Assembly: GCA_044235645.1 (NCBI GenBank)
Contig: JBIIHQ010000004.1
Location: 241,444-305,443 of the forward strand
Source of the DNA: OMIW01 sp044235645
GTDB taxonomy: Bacteria; Bdellovibrionota_C; UBA2361; OMIW01
DNA length: 64,000 nt
Reading direction: 5' to 3'
The translations under genes and the position numbers were made by a program. Below, one piece after another: positions 61,158 through 64,000 of the stretch. Below the pieces are notes generated by a model. That model made no database searches and was not told the origin of the DNA. It saw only the letters and a list, made by a program, of their open reading frames with translations. Each line of letters opens with the position of its first letter. The stretch's first letter is position 1.

Positions 61158-62249
61158 TTACTCAGAAGTCGCAATGGATATTTTATTCAGAACGCCGTCA
61201 TCCGAAGAGTTTTCGACCCCATCCCGCGTGCGCTCTGTCCCGAACACCAATCGACCCATTTCTGCAACAAGTTCCTTCACGCCATCCCCCGTGGCCGTGG
61301 ATATGCAGAGGGGAGAAAGGCCACGATTTCGAAAAAGTTCGCAGAGTTGAGCGAGGTTATCTTTCGGTATCAAATCTATCTTGCTGAGAACGATGATCTC
61401 TTGGCGTTCGGCGATGTCATCTGAGAAGGCGCAGAGCTCCCGCCGAACGGCCTCATAGTTGGCGAGAACTGCCTCGGGGTCTTCGTTCCCTTCAAGGAGG
61501 GGGCCCGCGACATCGACGAGGTGGACAAGAAGGGCAGTCCGTTCAATGTGCTTGAGGAAGGCGATTCCGAGACCCTTCCCTTCGGAGGCTCCTTCGATAA
61601 GCCCCGGTATATCGGCGACCACGAAGGTGCGATCTCCGAAGGCTCGGACAACCCCGAGCGACGGGGTCAAAGTAGTAAAGGGATAATCGGCGATCCGAGG
61701 GCGTGCCTCCGAGATTGCGCTGATGAGGGTCGACTTACCAGCATTCGGAAAGCCCACAATGCCCACATCAGCGAGCAATTTCAGGCTCAGCTGAATCTTT
61801 CGCTCTTCACCTGGCTCCCCGGGTTGTGCATGTTGAGGCGTTTGATTGGTTGCACTCTTAAAAAAGTCGTTCCCCTTTCCCCCGCGCCCCCCTTTGGCGA
61901 TGAGTTCCTGCTGGAGATTTGTGGTGATATCGGCGATGACAGCGCCGGTGTCGAGATCAATCACCTCAGTGCCGAGGGGAACCCGGATGGTCAGGTCGGC
62001 GCCGGTCTTGCCGTCCTTTCGACGACCCTCGCCGTTTCCACCCCGTCCCGCCATCCACTGGGGTTGTGATTGGAAATCAAGGAGCGTGCGCTTGTTCCGG
62101 TCTCCGACGACGTAAACGGACCCCCCGGCCCCCCCGTTCCCACCATCAGGACCACCAAATGGGACGAATTTCTCCCGCCGAAAGCTGCGTGCCCCAGCCC
62201 CACCGTGCCCCGCCTGAACTTCTATCGTTACTTCATCGATGAATTTCAT
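61158..62249 (-). CDS. obgE: GTPase Obg/CgtA
   Basis: 363 residues. Glycine-rich N-terminal Obg domain (GHGGAGARSFRREKFVPFGGPDGG), then G1 GFPNAGKST, the TTLTPSLGVV switch region, the DIPGLIEGA motif and the SKIDL motif. Ribosome assembly and stress role. The C-terminal part is short after the GTPase domain. Start ATG 62249, following rpmA with 86 nt between. Confidence 0.97.
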   Translation of the reverse strand: MKFIDEVTIEVQAGHGGAGARSFRREKFVPFGGPDGGNGGAGGSVYVVGDRNKRTLLDFQSQPQWMAGRGGNGEGRRKDGKTGADLTIRVPLGTEVIDLDTGAVIADITTNLQQELIAKGGRGGKGNDFFKSATNQTPQHAQPGEPGEERKIQLSLKLLADVGIVGFPNAGKSTLISAISEARPRIADYPFTTLTPSLGVVRAFGDRTFVVADIPGLIEGASEGKGLGIAFLKHIERTALLVHLVDVAGPLLEGNEDPEAVLANYEAVRRELCAFSDDIAERQEIIVLSKIDLIPKDNLAQLCELFRNRGLSPLCISTATGDGVKELVAEMGRLVFGTERTRDGVENSSDDGVLNKISIATSE

Positions 62250-62335
62250 GACGATTATGACACAGCGGAGTTATGACGGTATATCGCAGGCAATTCTGCT
62301 GTTTCTCAGTTTTTCTTGGCCTGCGCCGGCCCGGC

Positions 62336-62626
62336 CTATTCGGCTACTGCTGATTCAATGACCGTTACATCAACGGCTGGAGCAGGTATCACTTCGACCA
62401 GCAATCGGCGGCTTTTTCTGAAGTGAATGAACCCATCAGTGAGTGCATAAAGCGTGAAATCTCGTCCTTGACCGACATTTGAGCCGGGCCAGTAGCTGTT
62501 GCCCCGCTGACGGACGATTATGCTCCCAGCAGAAACCAGCTGTCCCGCATATCTTTTTACCCCCAACCGCTTTCCGCGACTATCTCGTCCGTTCCGTGAA
62601 CTACCACCCGCTTTCTTATGTGCCAT
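62336..62626 (-). CDS. rpmA: 50S ribosomal protein L27
   Basis: 96 residues. MAHKKAGGSSRNGRDSRGKRLGVKRY is the conserved N-terminus, without the cleaved leader seen in Firmicutes, and IIVRQRGNSYWPGSNVG follows. A C-terminal Val/Glu-rich extension of about 12 residues is slightly longer than usual. Between rplU and obgE, the standard order. Confidence 0.97.
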   Translation of the reverse strand: MAHKKAGGSSRNGRDSRGKRLGVKRYAGQLVSAGSIIVRQRGNSYWPGSNVGQGRDFTLYALTDGFIHFRKSRRLLVEVIPAPAVDVTVIESAVAE

Positions 62627-62669
62627 GACTTATCTTTCTCCCTGAATTAATGCCCTGTCCATCGTGACT

Positions 62670-63029
62670 CTAGGCATTGGCCCCTTCTGCGTGAATCCCG
62701 AGCACTTCGATCTTGGTGTAGACCTGCCGATGCCCCTGCTTCTTGTGGTATCCGTTTCGGTTGACCTTCTTGAACGCGATGACCTTTTTCCCTTTTTCCT
62801 CGCCCAATACCTTAACCCGAACATAGGCACCTGCTACCGTGGGCGCTCCGACCACCTGAGCGACCCCTTCGCCTCCGATGAAATGGACAGCTTGGACGTC
62901 TGTCTCGGTACCCTTCGCAAGAGGTTCCCCCTTGCGTGCCGATCGGCTATCAACGAGGCGATCCACTGCGAGGATATCACCCTGCTTCACACGGAACTGC
63001 TTTCCGCTAATCGTTACTATCGCGTACAT
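62670..63029 (-). CDS. rplU: 50S ribosomal protein L21
   Basis: 119 residues with MYAIVTISGKQFRVKQGDILAVDRL, the L21 start, and the C-terminal KKVNRNGYHKKQGHRQVYTKIEV. First gene of the rplU-rpmA-obgE operon on the minus strand. Confidence 0.97.
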   Translation of the reverse strand: MYAIVTISGKQFRVKQGDILAVDRLVDSRSARKGEPLAKGTETDVQAVHFIGGEGVAQVVGAPTVAGAYVRVKVLGEEKGKKVIAFKKVNRNGYHKKQGHRQVYTKIEVLGIHAEGANA

Positions 63030-63434
63030 GGCTCTCTATCTCTGATATCGTATGTCTGAATGAGGAAATCAGTCTGAATGATGTATCCGGCCGAAATCGC
63101 TCGCAAACCGCACCGATTGATAATTACCACTCTTTGTTATGCGGAGTAAATCCAGGTGCGAAGGCCCCCTACTATGGCATAGTTTGCGGCGATGTTAAAG
63201 CCCGGTCCGAATCAACCGGCTTGAGGGGGGCTTACTGGGGCGGAGTGCCTGATAGTGGAAAATGTAACCTATGAAAACAATGGAATATTATCGACGAAGG
63301 GATTTGGTCTGGACGCAGATGGCGGGTTGGTATAGTACAGGGACAGGGGCCACGGGGTTACCCGCCGCCCTCCGATAACGGGGTAGCATCAGAACCAACA
63401 TCGACAGGATGGAAGAAAAAAAGGGGGTGCGACC
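63030..63434. promoter_or_regulatory. Divergent region between rplU and the response regulator
   Basis: About 405 bp, gene-free. It should carry the promoter and leader of the ribosomal-protein operon on one strand and of the response regulator on the other. TATAGT at 63331-63336 is a good -10-like hexamer for the plus strand, but no matching -35 is seen. Confidence 0.3.
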
Positions 63435-64000
63435 ATGACGACGCCAAAGGAACCGGGAGCTCTTATCGCTGTTATCGATGACAGCGAATCGATACGACGG
63501 AGTGTGGTGTTGAACCTCGAGCTGGAGGGGTTTCGCACTGTTGAGGCGAGAGATGGGGAGGAGGGGCTCGCCGCGATTCGCTCGCGCAAGCCTGACCTCA
63601 TCATTCTTGATGTGCTGATGCCGAAGAAGGATGGACTACAAACTTGTCGGGAGCTGCGCGCTGAGGGAATCTCAACTCCTCTCATTTTACTCACGCAACG
63701 AACATCCTCGGTTGACAAGGTGCTTGGTCTCGACCTGGGCGCTGATGATTACCTCGGGAAGCCGTTTGAAATGGCGGAGTTGATTGCGCGGGTAAAGGCG
63801 CTCCTTCGGCGCGTTCAGGCGATGAGCCTCGTTGATAAAGTCGAGTTTGCCGATGTAAGCGTTGATTTCAAGGCTTATAAGGCCGAGCGTAAACATCAGC
63901 CCCTTGAGCTCTCCGCGCGCGAGTATCGATTGCTTCGGTACCTTGTTGCCAAGCAGGGAACGGTGGTTACTCGGGATGAGCTGCTCGACGAAGTGTGGGG
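63435..64000 (+). CDS. OmpR-family response regulator (3' end outside window)
   Basis: First 188 residues visible. Receiver domain: D15-D16 acidic pair in AVIDDSES, phosphoacceptor D59 in DLIILDVLMPKKDG, and a GKPF lysine near 109-112. Then a winged-helix DNA-binding domain begins (LSAREYRLLRYLVAKQGTVVTRDELLDEVWG). It controls transcription after phosphorylation by a histidine kinase, which is probably beyond the window. Start ATG 63435. Confidence 0.92.
   Translation, partial: MTTPKEPGALIAVIDDSESIRRSVVLNLELEGFRTVEARDGEEGLAAIRSRKPDLIILDVLMPKKDGLQTCRELRAEGISTPLILLTQRTSSVDKVLGLDLGADDYLGKPFEMAELIARVKALLRRVQAMSLVDKVEFADVSVDFKAYKAERKHQPLELSAREYRLLRYLVAKQGTVVTRDELLDEVW

Noticed and set aside
60896..61174. 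92-residue minus-strand frame between obg and rsfS
   Set aside because: It overlaps the obg 3' end and is Pro/Ser/Arg-rich with no recognisable family; no ribosome site.

Overview
The window is a chromosomal segment of a Gram-negative bacterium. The evidence is apolipoprotein N-acyltransferase (lnt), an OmpA-like lipoprotein, an OprP-type porin, a LapA/LapB-type envelope protein, two L,D-transpeptidase families and NuoA. It has moderate GC content and dense coding, with many genes on the minus strand. Gene order does not match Escherichia-type chromosomes: a lone nuoA, a fused E1 alpha/beta, glycogen genes of the GT4/GH57/GDE type, and RapZ beside MetK. The content fits a deltaproteobacterium-like or other poorly sampled Gram-negative lineage, but the sequence alone does not fix the phylum.

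Region by region. 0-2 kb: pseudouridine synthase and glucokinase, overlapping by 4 nt. 2.4-10.5 kb: a storage alpha-glucan cluster (GT4 glycogen-synthase-like enzyme, GH57 enzyme, GH63-like glucosidase, glycogen debranching enzyme), interrupted by a BolA plus CGFS-glutaredoxin pair. 10.5-14.9 kb: metK, rapZ (with an altered Walker A), and a membrane Ser/Thr kinase with a coiled-coil partner. 15-25.6 kb: photolyase-related protein, OmpA-like lipoprotein, lnt, enolase, FtsB, an unknown protein, a DUF721/DciA-like protein, gltX and a porin. 25.7-37.6 kb: an accessory stretch with a nucleotidyltransferase-fold protein next to a glycogenin-like GT8, an orphan gene, about 1 kb of unexplained non-coding DNA, an AT-rich serine-protease lipoprotein abutting a broken outer-membrane barrel gene, an Rpn-type nuclease, and a two-gene operon of a 1176-residue metallophosphoesterase plus an 82-residue partner. 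37.9-45.6 kb: rsmD, a complete 2-oxoacid dehydrogenase set (E2, fused E1, E3) with lipB, and a second RluA-type enzyme. 45.6-49.1 kb: four minus-strand genes of envelope/FHA type. 49.3-64 kb: tRNA-Arg(UCU), nuoA, L,D-transpeptidases, mazG, comF, gpmI, thiamine pyrophosphokinase, a LapA-TPR fusion, a DUF1838 protein, rsfS, obg, rpmA, rplU and the start of an OmpR-type response regulator.

Functional links. Glucokinase, enolase, phosphoglycerate mutase, the 2-oxoacid dehydrogenase and the alpha-glucan enzymes outline storage-carbohydrate and central carbon use. RsmD, RsfS, Obg, L21, L27, GltX, RluA-type enzymes and tRNA-Arg form the translation part. The best candidates for undescribed biology are the metallophosphoesterase two-gene operon (33.8-37.55 kb), the nucleotidyltransferase/GT8 pair (25.7-28.9 kb) and the FHA envelope cluster (45.6-49.1 kb). 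Function calls rest on motifs read by eye; no database search was possible.
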